Source: Porpolomopsis calyptriformis
Lineage: Eukaryota; Basidiomycota; Agaricomycetes; Agaricales; Hygrophoraceae
Direction of reading: 5' to 3'
Assembly (NCBI GenBank): GCA_951640195.1
Contig: OX621167.1
Span: 558,001 to 622,000, forward strand
Length of the DNA stretch: 64,000 bases
Shown here: positions 45,399 through 57,300 of the stretch, piece after piece
Layout of the letters: each line of letters starts with the position of its first letter
Numbering within the stretch: the first letter of the stretch is position 1
The notes under the pieces: model-generated
Seen by the model: the letters and a program-made list of their open reading frames with translations, nothing else
What the model was told of the DNA's origin: nothing
The model's database searches: none
Translations under genes and position numbers: made by a program

Positions 45399-47368
45399 AT
45401 GCTTGAGATTGAGCGCTCTCTCGGCCCCAAGAAGCCCGACAGTTATATCGTCATATTAAAAGATCACATCGACTTAAACCGATGGACGCGTGAGACCCTT
45501 CCAGAATTCGAGACCCGCTGGCTGGAATACCCGCAATCCAATACCAGCATCCATGGTCAATTCGACCACTCCCGGTGCCATTATGTCAAATATGGTAGAC
45601 TTAATGGCTTTGTAGGTATGAAATCTCTTTTGCCGCTCGATCTGCGCATTCAATAGCGATGCAGGGACATTCAAAGAGAATTCTTCCGCGTGGGAGGCAC
45701 TGCGAGAGAAATCTGAGGATATCGAACTCGTTTGCGAGGACAGTATTCTTTTCACGCAAGGGTTTGCCCATACTCAGTAATGCCTTTCCTCTCGTTCCTC
45801 TTCCTGCAATCACGTCGTTATTTCGCAGAGCGGATGCGCCGTGGGGAATATCCAGAATCAGTCAGGATGGAAAGCACAGTGGGATCAATGCGATGAGGTC
45901 TGACTTTGCCTACAAGTACCATAGTCATACTGCCGTGGATGTTTACCTCATTGGTACGTCGTCCTCAAGTCAATTTTTCCTAGCTAATTTGTTGGCAGAT
46001 ACTGGTAAATTTCCTGTTGAATGTATCTGAATTCTGCAACGCTTATTCTTGAGGTTCATCGCAGGGATTACATTTGATCATGTATGTACATGTTATCTGT
46101 GCTTTTTTTGCCTCTGATGCTAATGCTTTACCAGAGCGAATTTGGGGGACGAGCGAAACATGGGATGAGCCTTTATCCAGACGTTGTGAGCATCTCTTCA
46201 GGCTTGTTGAACAACCTGTGACGTAGGTACAAGCATGGCGACGACAACGGTCATGGGACGCACTGCTCGTATGCTCTCCTTCCTCCTCCATCATGTAGTT
46301 TAGGCTGAATCGTTGTAGTGCTACCATTGCGGGTCAACGGTTTGGGATCTCCAAGACCGCTAACCTCGTATCCGTTAAAGTGATAGGCAAGGACGGGTCC
46401 GTCGTTCAATCTTGTCGGGCGGTTTCTGTGTGATACTGATATTCGCAACATACAGGTATGCTCCCACTTCGCAAATGTGAGTGTAGGGTATGAAATATTG
46501 CTAGCGTTCTCTGCTGAATCACTTCTAGTCTTTTAGGGTTGGCATGGGTGGGGACCCAACTTGGGATTCCAACTGACTTCGTACCTCTCGTTGATGTCAA
46601 GCCCTTCGACACCAAAAAAGAACGAACCCCTGCCATTGTGAATATGAGCCTCGGCGGCTCTGCATCAACAGCCTTGGACAAGGAAGTGAACAGGGTACGT
46701 AACGCGAGTCCCTAGGCTTTTGCATATTATTGGTATCAATCAAGGCCTCCCGTCGTCAGCTCACAGCATACGGTGTCCACGTCATTGTCGCGGCCGGTAA
46801 TCACAACAATGACGCCCGTTACTACAGCCCCGCGCGTGTTCCCTCTGTTATCACTGTAGGCGCATCGACCATCAGGGACACTCGCGCCTGGTTTTCGAAC
46901 AAAGGGTCTCTCGTCGATATCTACGCGCCTGGTGTGTTCGTTAAGAGTGCAAGTAATATGAAGACCGAAGTACGTTCAACTTTTTTTTTTTTTTTTTTTT
47001 TTCGTCTTCTTTTTTCAGTTCGGTAACGGTTAATGAATGGGCCCTCCAGGAAGCGGAACTCAAATCTGGAACCTCGATGGTAAAATGGTTCTTCGATCGG
47101 TTAAAAAAAACCGCTTACCAACCGTTCCTTAGGCTTGCGCTCATGTTACCGGCCTTGTCGCGTATCTGCTCGGTCTTAATGGCAACGAATCGCCCGATGA
47201 CATGAAAAAACGCTTGAAGCAGCTCAGCGTCAAGGACGTTCTCGAGGATATTCGTGAGTGTTTATTATGACACCAGCACTTCCTAAGTAGCTGACCCGTT
47301 CCCCCCCTCAATTAGCCATTGGGTCTGTCAACGAGCTCGCGCGCAACGACGCGAACAAGGATCCCTAA
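45399..47368 (+). CDS. proteinase-K-type subtilisin-like serine protease (S8A), no visible signal peptide
   Basis: Around ten exons. The N-terminus [20 protein letters not shown] (45399) begins almost directly with the I9 inhibitor/propeptide ([16 protein letters not shown]), without a hydrophobic leader. Then comes [16 protein letters not shown] and the catalytic Asp in the joined exons VYLIDTG|ITFDHSEFGGRA. The His is in [11 protein letters not shown], followed by [20 protein letters not shown], the oxyanion Asn in [19 protein letters not shown], and the Ser in [18 protein letters not shown]. All triad residues are intact. It ends [12 protein letters not shown]. Secreted or vacuolar family members carry a signal peptide, so either an upstream exon was missed or the enzyme is intracellular. 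Confidence 0.85.
46981..47002. repeat. 22-nt poly-T run in a subtilase intron
   Basis: An uninterrupted run of 22 T lies just after a GT donor and close to the next acceptor in the subtilase gene. It probably acts as an exaggerated polypyrimidine tract or is a slippage-prone simple repeat. Confidence 0.85.
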
Positions 47369-47602
47369 TTGCGGGGAATTATGATATTACTCAACCCTTC
47401 GCTGATCAATCTCTACTGTAACTGTCTCCGCCGATGTTGATTGTGCGCACCGAGTAACTACATAAAAAAAATACCAAAGTCATAGCAATACGAGTCGCGG
47501 AGAATAGCAAATCCAACAAAAGAGAAACGAAAGTAACTAGGACGAAAATTGAGCCTATGAAACGATTGGAATGCGTACATCATCCAGAAACATGAACCAT
47601 CA

Positions 47603-50600
47603 TCACCCCTTGCGCCTCGCAAGCAATTCACTCAACTTTCCAGCGGCTAAACCCCTCCCTAGCTCTGATTTGCCCTCCCCAAGCTTCGAATTCTCCTTCC
47701 CTTTCGCTACCATCTCGCTGCGCGAGCCTCCAAGTCCCTGCTGCACACGTCCGCCAAGGACGAGTGAGAACCTCTTCGGCTTGCCCACACTCAGACCTCC
47801 CGCGTCACCCGCGCCACCCGCGCCACCCACCCCATCCCCCCCGACCGTTTGGGCGATCACACTCGTCGTCTGTAGCGCAACAGCGGGCAACGAGAACCGC
47901 TTACGCCGCCGCGCCGTACTCTCCCGTAGTGGCGAAGACGACGCGGACTGTCTCGCGCTCGCAGTCGCAGTGACAATCTGCTTCGTCTCTCCTTCCTCAA
48001 CCCTCTCTGTCTCCAAACCCTCTCCTTCACGTGCAAGAGATAAAGCACCCACCACCCCCGCACCACCACCACCACCTTTACCAACCTCTTCCCATATCTC
48101 ATACGAGCTCCGGGGGCGCGAAGGCGGCGCTTTTATCTTCACCCGTCCACGCCAGCCAATTTCCGCTTCAGGTCCTTCCCTCGCACCATCCTCCCCCTCC
48201 ACACCCTCGGCGCCTGTCTCTCCTTTGCCGCGACCGTTATCCTGATGTAGCTGCCTCTCGGGCTCCCTCTTCGTTTCGGATTCACGATCGAGTGCCATGA
48301 GCACTTCGGGGTTAGTGCGCGCCGCTGATGATGGGAGGGACGGCATAGAAAACCACGAAGGGAATCCCGCAAGGGATTTCATCGTGTTCGAGTAAGGGCT
48401 TGATTGCGACGGGAGCGGTGCGGTGGACAAGCCCTCTTCTGAATCAGTTGGTGGATCGAGTAGTGGGAAGACAGTTTCATAGCAGGCATCGCATGCGCGG
48501 GCAGCCTTCGTAGATTCCTTGGAACTGGAATCTGAGATGAAGAAAGTCTGTTTGGAAAAGCGTGCTGATCAGGAAGTGGCGCGGAAGTGACAATCCAGCA
48601 GGAGATACATAACAGAAAACAGCCGGAGCGAGACTTACTCTTTTTGAACACGCCGCGCACACACACCGGCCACAAAGCCGACAGTGATGCCTTCTCCTTC
48701 TCCACCCAAAGCCACGACCACATCGCATACACCCGTCAGTCTTTGCATCCGGGATCCAAATGGGCGGGACCCAATGCTCCACGCGGCCTCTCCTCTCACC
48801 TTTCACTTTCCCCTTGCCCTTCTCACCTCCTTTCTTACCCTTCCCATATCCTTTGCCAATGGTGCCAATACGTTCGTCATGCGGAGGGAAGGGCAACGCC
48901 TGTAGGGACCGTCGCAAGTGGTTGGTCGAGGCCGAAGAAGTCAGGGTAGAATTTGGGTGGGTGAGGTTGAGAGAAATGAGTAGTGATGCTTTAGCGTTCC
49001 GGATTCCGGTGCTCCACGCGTCTCGTTCTTCTCGCCCGGCTATGAACACCATCATCCAGATATTTCTGGGGTGAGAAAAAAATGAAAACGCACTTGCAAA
49101 TACAACAAAGCTCCCCTCTGGACTGAGCACCTCAAACCGACGCTCCTGCGTCTCACTAGTGCCGCCGGCGACGACCACCTCCAGGTCAACAAGCTCAGCC
49201 TTGCCTTTGAACACCCACTTATCGTCCGCAGCATTGGGAGTAGACTTGGAGGATGGTGAGATGCTGCTTGCGTGGCGCTTCATGTTCGCCGGAGCAGAAC
49301 CCTGCAGGGAGGAAGTGAGTTGCGAAGGAGGGGGTGGATTTGACGGAAGAGAATCGTTTGGGGGAGGCTGAGAGCGAGCGAGCAAGCGCGCTTTCAAGTC
49401 GGATAATTCGGCTTCGCTCTTGCTCCTGGTCCTTACCACCGTTGGTCTATTTCCGTTTTCGATCATAGAGCTACTTCCGTTGGTCCCGTTACCGCTACTG
49501 ATAGGCACCGTTACTCTTGAGCGACTTCCGGCTTCGAGCCAGATAAGACAGTCGGAAAAGAGAAGAAACTCGCGTTGACGGGCTTCCCCGCTGTAGTCTA
49601 GCATAACGAGGGGCCCACGGCGTAAAAGGGTTCGCCCGGGAGTGATGAAATGGAGTGTAGAAGGAAGAGAAGAGGTAGAGCGTTGGAGAGCGAGGAGGGA
49701 AAGGGTCTGTGCGTGGGTGTGGAGGGAAGTGTTCAAGGCGAGAGTTACTAGGGAGATAGTGAGCGAGATGATAAGGAAGGAGTAAAGGGACGTACTTTTG
49801 GAAACGAGAGCATGAACGGCGGTGAGTTGTTGATGTTCGCTGTCCTCTGGATCTGTACAATTGATGAGATCTTTGAGAAGCAAGAGATAACGCGGACAAC
49901 GCTGGACAATGGTGAGCAGCCAATCACGAAGTTTGAGTTTCCCACACTGCGGGTCCGACTCTCGAGCGGCAATGAAGGAAGCAAAAGAAGGATTGTAGGA
50001 GGGCGAGGAAGGGGATAGCATGCCTGTGAGTGCGGTAATAGTGGTGTTGAAAGAGGTGATGAATGGGGTGTAGAGAGAGAGGTAGGGAAAGTGGGAGATA
50101 AGTATGGGAGAGAGAGGCGGAGTGGTAGAAGAAAAGGGGAAGAGTAGGGAGTGAAGAGAGGAAAAGAAGGAGCGATGGAGATTCCATATGTCGATGAAAT
50201 TGGAGAAGATGGAGGTGAGCGCTGATCGGTCGAGAAGAGGGAATGGAGTCTCGAGCGAGGCGATGATGGGTGTGAGGAAGTGCTGGAGGGTGTGATGAAC
50301 ATGAATTGGTGCAAGGCAAGAGGGAGAGAACAGACCGAATAGATGAGCTCAAGGCCATCGACATAAGCCCTCTCGGTTTCGTAAAATTCATGAATGACCT
50401 TGCGTCTTTTGGCCTCTCCGGCCTCGTTTACCGGCCTGAGATCCCGGCGTTTCCTCCTGACAGCCTCGACGGACGAAGAGCCACCCTTGGATCTGCCGGG
50501 AGCATTAGCGTTTCGCATCACGACCGGCGTGGTCGACGGCTCTACTGCTGGAGACTGTTCGGCGAGAGAATCAAAGGAAGCGAGGCTGACGAGTGACTCT

Positions 50601-50734
50601 CTGAATTTGGGTGATGGTGGCGAGGGGAGAGAGATGCGACGAAATGGCAGGTAAGGTGGACGGGGGTGGGCTGTCTGAAGAGCGGATGGAGTGTCTGTGG
50701 AGGGAAAGCTGACGGTGGAGGATGCGGCGGACAT
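47603..50734 (-). CDS. DH-PH-FYVE Rho guanine nucleotide exchange factor
   Basis: Activates Rho-family GTPases at PI3P-bearing membranes. It starts MSAASSTVSFPSTDTPSALQ (50734). After a disordered region, the DH domain runs from RKVIHEFYETERAYVDGLEL through LRDWLLTIVQRCPRYLLLLK. A PH domain follows (TLLRRGPLVMLDYSGEARQR, FLLFSDCLIWLE, then FKGKAELVDLEVVV and an ERRFEVLSPEGSFVV strand). The FYVE domain has WxxD as WIPD, CMRCGRGFGWRRRRHHCRLC (the R+HHCRxCG signature) and CxxC (ACDACY). A Ser/Pro-rich tail finishes ELLARRKG. All FYVE PI3P contacts are present. The Rho-like copy G starts 311 bp away on the other strand. Confidence 0.9.
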
Positions 50735-51045
50735 AAATATTGGAGGGGAAGGGAGCAGGCCCCTAATACAGCATTCGTCGGAGCTCAATCAATAGCTGAG
50801 GATTATCGCTAAATACCAAATATCGAAGGGAGGAGCACTGGAGAGCGATGGTCTTGGTCAAACCATCAGTCAATGTCAGGCTCACAGAGGAAATGGGACG
50901 GAAAATGCGTTTTATCTTAGCGGACTGATCTCACAGAGCGTGCAGTCGATGGTATCAAATCGTTCGACTCAATCAGTTCTTCCTGAGGTTCCCGCCAAAG
51001 GAGGACAGCCACTGAATGCTTTGCAGAACTGTGGGAACTGTTTCG

Positions 51046-51970
51046 ATGCTGCGATTCCGCCAGAAACCTGTGAGTGCGATTACTTCCGTTCCAATCCGCT
51101 TCTTTCTTTAGTCCACAGATTCGTAAAAAGCTTATCTTGGTTGGTGATCGTATGTACCTACTTTTGGGTTCCTCCATAGAATTGACCAATACTCAGATTT
51201 CTCGGGAAGGACATCTTTGCTTCACGTCTTCTTGTTCGGGGTGAGGTTTGTGAGCTATTCAGGTCTATTGTTGTGTGATTGAGATTATTTCGAATCTTAG
51301 GTTCTATTACTGCATGCAGGAGTCTGACAATCCTTTGCGGTTCCCTAGTCGATCGAGAGGGGCCAGTCCATCCCTGACGCTCCACTTTACGCAATAAGAT
51401 ATGAGAGCCATTTAAAGCAGGTACAGCTGTACGGAAGACAAGTGGAACTGTCAATTTCTATCGTTTTGTACGTCTTCTGTCTTTCTCTCTTCATCTCACT
51501 CTCACAATCATGCGAATCACGCTGGCAGGCCTACGACTGATGTTTGGCTTATTTCGCAGTCCCATACTAGTCCATTCTCATCTCTCTGCAGATCTTACAC
51601 CTTCTCAGCTATCTTGGAGCTGATGTCATTCTTGCTGTGTTTGCGGTCAACGATATCAAGTCATTCGATTTCATCACAAACGTAGTAAGCGCAAAGACAA
51701 TCATATCCGATTCTAGTGCTCCACTAGTTCTGGTAGTGGATACCAGACGTTCAACAGTTCCTCCCGGATGTTCCCATCCTGCTTGTTGGATGCAAGGCAG
51801 ATGTGCGTGCCAAACTTGACCCTAACCCTTCAACTTGTTGTGTCCCCACATCAGAGGCAGAAGCAATGGCAGTGGCCCTTGGAGTTTTCGCCTATGTCGA
51901 ATGTTCTGTATACGATTGGGACACTGTAAATACTCTCTTCCAGTGTGCGGTGGCAGCTTGCCTGTCGTGA
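51046..51970 (+). CDS. Rho-derived small-GTPase-like protein, copy G
   Basis: Exon 1 MLRFRQKP (ATG 51046), exon 2 IRKKLILVGD, then HFSGRTSLLHVFLFG: the P-loop Lys is replaced by Arg (GRT). Strand beta3 reads VQLYGRQVELSISIV with no DTAG in it. A further exon gives LGADVILAVFAVNDIKSFDF, then PDVPILLVGCKADVRAKL (G4) and VECSVYDWDTV (G5 weakened). It ends AACLS with no CaaX. It belongs to the same family as copies A-F despite lying 22 kb away. Confidence 0.5.
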
Positions 51971-52164
51971 CATATCTACGCTACGAATCACCTTGTTATT
52001 TGGAGGAGATATCATAAAAACGTTCTGTTTTGTATTTACAACGACAAGCTAGGTGGGCCACGGAAAACTTGACAGTAGGGTTTTGCAAATGCTCCATAAT
52101 GTGCTAAATTTCGACACAAACTTACCGCTCATGATGAAAGTCAAGAAAATGGACGCAGGACTGT

Positions 52165-52310
52165 AGACAGGGGTAGTATGGACATTATTAATGGGCTGAG
52201 CATTGTTGTGTAAACCGAGAGGGATGATAATACTTTCAGTCTACTCGTGGAGTGGGTTATGGAGTGACAGGGGGTTGGGTCTGTGGTATGGGATGGCGTA
52301 ACAGAGGTTT
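52165..52310 (-). pseudogene. duplicated tail fragment of the gene at 59363-60339
   Basis: The segment resembles about 59370-59520 in order and spacing. Both contain GGACATTATT, a TGTTGTGTAAA block, a purine-rich stretch, TTTCAGTCTAC and a GTGG-rich block. In the intact gene this is the last coding exon, ending SIYTTTTNNVHATQ. Here the frame is broken. It is a partial segmental duplicate between GTPase-like copies G and H. Confidence 0.5.
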
Positions 52311-52467
52311 GGGAGCATGAGTGAAGGGAGGGAGATTCTGCAATCCATCATCTCGTATACGATCTCACCATTTCAGAACTAAAAACATCCAACCCACGTC
52401 TTCCTGCTATCATCTCCACTCCTGAGCGACAACGCCCCTAGGTGCACAACATTCCTGTCTGCAGGAG

Positions 52468-53370
52468 ATGCTGCAATTTCGCCAGAAACCTGTGAGTGCG
52501 ATTCCTTCCATTGCTAGCTTGAGTTTCCACCTACTTTTTGTCCACAGATTTGCAAAAATGTTGTTCTGATTGGTGATCGTATGTACACGCATTTTGGGTT
52601 CATCCAAATACATCAATCGATCGTGCAATAGAATTCTATGGGAGGTTTGGGTTGTGTTATGAGATCACATCCAAAGTAAATTATTTCCAGCCTGGTGTGT
52701 GTCTCATTGACTGCCTCTCGTCTAGATCCTATGCATGTGAGCCGATCGACACCCGTCCCATCTAGGTTACAGGTTAAGCTATACTCACAGAAACGAGTCG
52801 CACACGATGCACACTCTGGTGGACGGAAACAAATTGGAACTGACAATTTCGGTTGCTCAGTACGTGTTCTGTCTTTCTCTCTTCGCACATTCATCATTTA
52901 CAATCAAGCAAATCACCCAAGCCGCTCCACGTATAACGTTTGGGTTATTTTTGCTGTCCCGTATACGTCCATTCTCACCCTTATGCAGCTCGAACCCCGC
53001 GGGTGTTATCGAGCCGATGTAGTCATCGCCGCATTTTCAGTCAATGATGTCGAATCGTTCAAATATATCACGGGTCTGGTTAGTACAGACACAATCGCAA
53101 TTGACATCTATCTCGAGTACTAATCAGCTCTAATAGCGGATACCACAACTTCGACGGTTCCTCCCGGATGTCCCCATACTGCTTGTTGGCTGCCAGCTAG
53201 AGATGCGTGCCGAACTTGAGGTCGACTCTTTAACCTGTTGTGTCCCCACATCAGAAGCGGACGCAATGGCAGTGGCCCTCGGAGTTTTCGCCTATGTCGA
53301 ATGCTCTGTACATAATCGGGGCACCGTAAATGCCGTCTTCCAGTTCGCTTCCTTGGCCTGCTTATCGTGA
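52468..53370 (+). pseudogene. Rho-derived small-GTPase-like copy H (P-loop lost)
   Basis: Exon 1 MLQFRQKP (ATG 52468), exon 2 ICKNVVLIGD, then QFYGRFGLCYE, which has no GKS/T. The beta2-beta3 exon reads HTLVDGNKLELTISVAQ, with no DTAG in it. The second half is Rho-like: ADVVIAAFSVNDVESFKYI, DVPILLVGCQLEMRAEL (G4 degraded to CQLE) and VECSVHNRGTV. It ends SLACLS. All nucleotide-binding motifs that can be read are damaged, yet the frame is largely kept. Confidence 0.45.
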
Positions 53371-53750
53371 GGATTCTGGCGCCAGTAGTGTCTTCCAGCA
53401 GTCGACCTTGGCATTTTGTCATTCAACCTACAATGCATTGTTGTTGTAACCGATGTCGTTGGGTGACATGTTAACTTCCACAATCAGGGATCTCGTCCGA
53501 ATGTTAGGCTCAGCTAAAATCATAACTGGAGCAAATAACAAGTGAAAGAGGTTGATGGCATAGCAAGTTCTCAATTGGAGGGGGGGGGAAATAAATTCGG
53601 GTTCCAAAAGTCGCCTCAAGGTTGGCAGTATCAATACACAAATGGTTCATTCATGATCCAGAATGAAAGAAAAGCAATACTAGAGGTGACGAAAGGAAGA
53701 ATTAATACCTGCGATACAAATGGCGATGGGCACACAAAAGCTAGAAACGA

Positions 53751-54283
53751 TTATTGGTTTAACAAACGAAAAAATGAGGGCAGAGATGCAAAATCAAGGA
53801 TAATTAAACCGTTCATTGCGCCGAAAACTATACGATCTCCATTCACAGCCAACGTTGCTGGTCTACAAGAAACTGGAATCCAACAAATCCGTCGATTCAG
53901 AGTAATGGAGTGAAACCAACCGTCCCCAATGACATAACCAAACACCGGGCAGGTTGAATTTGAGTCATCGGTAAACGAGTTCGGGTGGACCATAAGATCG
54001 GGCAATCGATTCAACTGAGTTGAAATGTCCCTCGAGGGTGATTAGAATTGCACCGCTGGACGGCGACCCAGAGCCAAGCGGTGTTGTCGACAGATCCAGA
54101 CACAATCCGAGTGCCATCGGGTGAGAATGCGACAAATTGCATCGAGTCGGAATGTCCCTCGAGAGTGGTCCATTTTACACCACTGACTGCGTCCCACAAG
54201 TGGAGGAGGGTCTTGTGATAGGATCCAGACACGATACACATGCAATTAGGGGAGAATGCAACCATCCGCCGCAAAAATTGCAC
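53751..54283 (-). pseudogene. truncated, frame-broken copy of the NACHT-WD40 C-terminus
   Basis: It encodes one partial and one full WD40 repeat (VAFSPNCMCIVSGSYHKTL; TTLEGHSDSMQFVAFSPDGT) and then the unique C-terminal tail of the neighbouring gene (CPVFGYVIGDGWFHSITLN, RICWIPVSCRPATLAVNGD), in two frames with stops between. A second scrap of the same tail (the GDR coding sequence) is at about 54284-54310. It lies immediately downstream of the intact gene, so it looks like local duplication or unequal exchange debris. Confidence 0.75.
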
Positions 54284-54320
54284 GATCTCCGTTCACGGCT
54301 AGTGTAGGGGCAAGAAATGG

Positions 54321-57300
54321 TTATCGGGTACGATAAGAGTTTGTGGATGCAAAATCAAGGACGATGAAATGGCCATTCTTTTTGACGAAAACTACACGAT
54401 CTCCGTTCACAGCTAATGTTGCTGGTCTACAAGGAACTGGAATCCAACAAATCCGTTGATTCAGAGAAATTGAGTGGACCCAGCAGTCTCCCGTGACATA
54501 ACCAAAGACTGGACCGGCTGAATTTGGGTCATCAGTGAGCAAGTTCTGGCATGAAGTATAGGATCGGGCAACCGATTCAACTGAGCTGAAATGCGCCTCG
54601 AGGGTGGTCAGATGTGCACCGTTGACTGCGTCCCATAATCGAAGAGTCTTGTCATCGGATCCAGAAACGATACGTGTGCCATCTGGGGAGAATGCCACCG
54701 ATCGTACCCGGCTGGAATGTCCCTCGAGAGTGTTCATATGCGCACCGCTGACTGCGTTCCACAGCCGAATAGTCTGGTCGTCGGATCCGGACACGATACG
54801 TGTGCCATCCGGAGAGAATGCGATTGATTCTACCCAGTCGGAATGTCCCTTGAGGGTGTTCAGATGTGCGCCATTGACTGCGTCCCACAGCTGAACGGCA
54901 CAATCCCTTGATCCAGACGCAATACGTGTGCCATCTGGGGAGAACGCGACCGAATCCACTGGACTAGAGTGTCCCTTGAGGGTGTTCAGATGTGCACCAC
55001 TGCCTACGTCCCACAGCCGAACGGTACTGTCCCAAGATCCAGACACGATACGTGTGCTATCTGGAGAAAATACGACTGAGAGTACCCTGTCGGAATGTCC
55101 TTTGAAAGTGTTCAGATGTGCACCGCTGACTGCGTTCCACAACCGGAGGGTCTTGTCATAGGATCCAGATATGATATGTGTGCTATCCGGAGAGAATATG
55201 GCTGAAAGTACGCTGTCGGAATGTCCCTCGAGAGTGTTCATATGTGCACCACTGACTGCGTCCCACAAGTGGAGGGTCTTGTCATAGGGTCCAGACAGGA
55301 TACGCACGCCATCAGGGGAGAATGCAACTGACTGTGTCCACCGGAAATGTTCCTCAAGGGTGTTCAGATGTGCGCTACTAGCTGTGTCCCACAGCCGAAG
55401 AGTACTGTCCCAAGATCCAGACACGACACGTGTGCAATCTGGAGAGAATGCGACTGAAAGTACCCTGTCGGAATGTGCCTTGAGAGTGTTCAGATGTGCA
55501 CCACTGACTGCATCCCACAGCCGAAGGGCACAATCCCTTGATCCAGACACAATACGTGTGCCATCTGGGGAGAACGCGACCGAATCCACTGGACTAGAGT
55601 GTCCCTTGAGGGTGTTCAGATGTGCACCACTGCCTGCGTCCCACAGCCGAACGGTACTGTCCCAAGATCCAGACACGATACGTATGCCATCTGGAGAGAA
55701 TACGGCTGAAAGTACGCTGTCGGAATGTCCCTTGAAAGTGTTCAGATGTGCACCGCTGACTGCGTCCCACAGCCGAATGGTATTATCGGCGGAACCAGAC
55801 ACGATACGGGTGCCATCTGGAGAGAATACGGCTGAAAGTACGCTGTCGGAATGTCCCTCGAGAGTGTTCAGATGTGCACCACTGACTGCGTCCCACAGCC
55901 GAACAGTCTTATCGTTGGATCCGGACACGATACATGAGCCATCTGGGGAGAGTGTGACCGATTTTACCCATCCGGAATGTCCCTCGAGGACGTTCAGATG
56001 TGCACCGCTGACTGCGTCCCACAGCCGAACGGTGCCATCCCTTGATCCAGACACGATACGTGTGCCATCTGGAGAGAATGCAACTGAAAGTACCCAGTCG
56101 GAATGTCCCTGGAGGGTGTTCAGATGTGCACCGCTGACTGCGTCCCACAGCCGAATGGTATTATCGGCGGATCCCGACGCAATACGCGTGCCATCTAGGG
56201 AGAATTTGACCGAGTTAACTACTCTGGAATGTCCTTCTATTGTCTGTACGCATGAATTCCAGGTCTCGTCCAATCCATTGAATATTTTCACGGGAAGATC
56301 TAGCTCTCTCCCATATATCTTTTTCAGTGACGTTTCTCGAGGTGTGAACAGTAACGCAGAGTGGTATATTTGAAGCGAAGAATGACTGATGATCCAGAAG
56401 AATTCCCGCGTAAATCGCTCGCAATCGCACAGTAAATCCTCAGCAAGAGTCATGTCTCTATCCGCTTTCTGATGAATAAAATGAACATTGCGCATTGGAC
56501 AGAGAGAAGACAACATACAGCAGTTACTTTTTGTGCCGCATCTAATGCAAGAAGGCCACTTCGAAGATCTCCCATCAAACCGAGTGCTTCGACCCAATAC
56601 AGTAGATATTTCAAACAAAACTCTTCGACGAGTTCAGCGATAATGTCGGAGAACGTTGCATTCTCTAGGTGCCAGGCCCAGTGACGACATGCATACTGCA
56701 GTTCGGGTGGGACGCAAACCATGACGCGGGCAGGAAGGTCTTCCACCTCGCTATTGAGCAACGACGGAATTCTTATTCCACAGATATCTCGCTTGAGCTG
56801 CTGCTTCATAGTATCAAGACAGGCACCCGCAAGCAGAGTATGTTGGGTCTGAACGTCAACAACATATTCTGGATTCTTACATCGAGTTGGATTCGTTATG
56901 AAGTCGAAAAACGATGGATGAAGCGTTCGAATGACTTGCGTGTCGTTATCGGGCACCATGATCACGGAATGGAGACGCTGCAGTGTCATTCGCACGGTCC
57001 GTGGTGACATGCGGAGTAATCGTTCGAGAGCAACCGACGAAAGGGGGTCTCGGAGGAGGACGATTGTGCCAACAATTATCTTGAGTCGATTAGAAAGATG
57101 AGAGGATATATTGGGAAATGCGTGGTCCAACACTTGAGCGTATAACCGATCGAGGGTGTAATGCGGAGACGAGTCTTCCGTTGCCGTAGGTACATTACAT
57201 AGAAGGCGCCCAAGTTGATGTTTAGGATCGCAATAGTTTTCATCTTCAATGAACTTGATTGAAGTAGACGCAAAGATGAAAAGTCCAAAAGACATCCGTG

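Noticed and set aside
53542..53913. Plus-strand open frame of 123 codons
   Set aside because: Antisense to the decayed NWD tail; no independent support.
54590..56247. Regular 126-bp repeats considered as a satellite or CRISPR-like array
   Set aside because: The period is exactly 42 codons and each unit encodes a WD40 blade; there are no short identical repeats with unique spacers.
55360..56373. Long plus-strand open frame of 337 codons
   Set aside because: It is antisense to the WD40 array and repeats every 126 bp because the WD repeats do; the sense frame has clear WD40 content.
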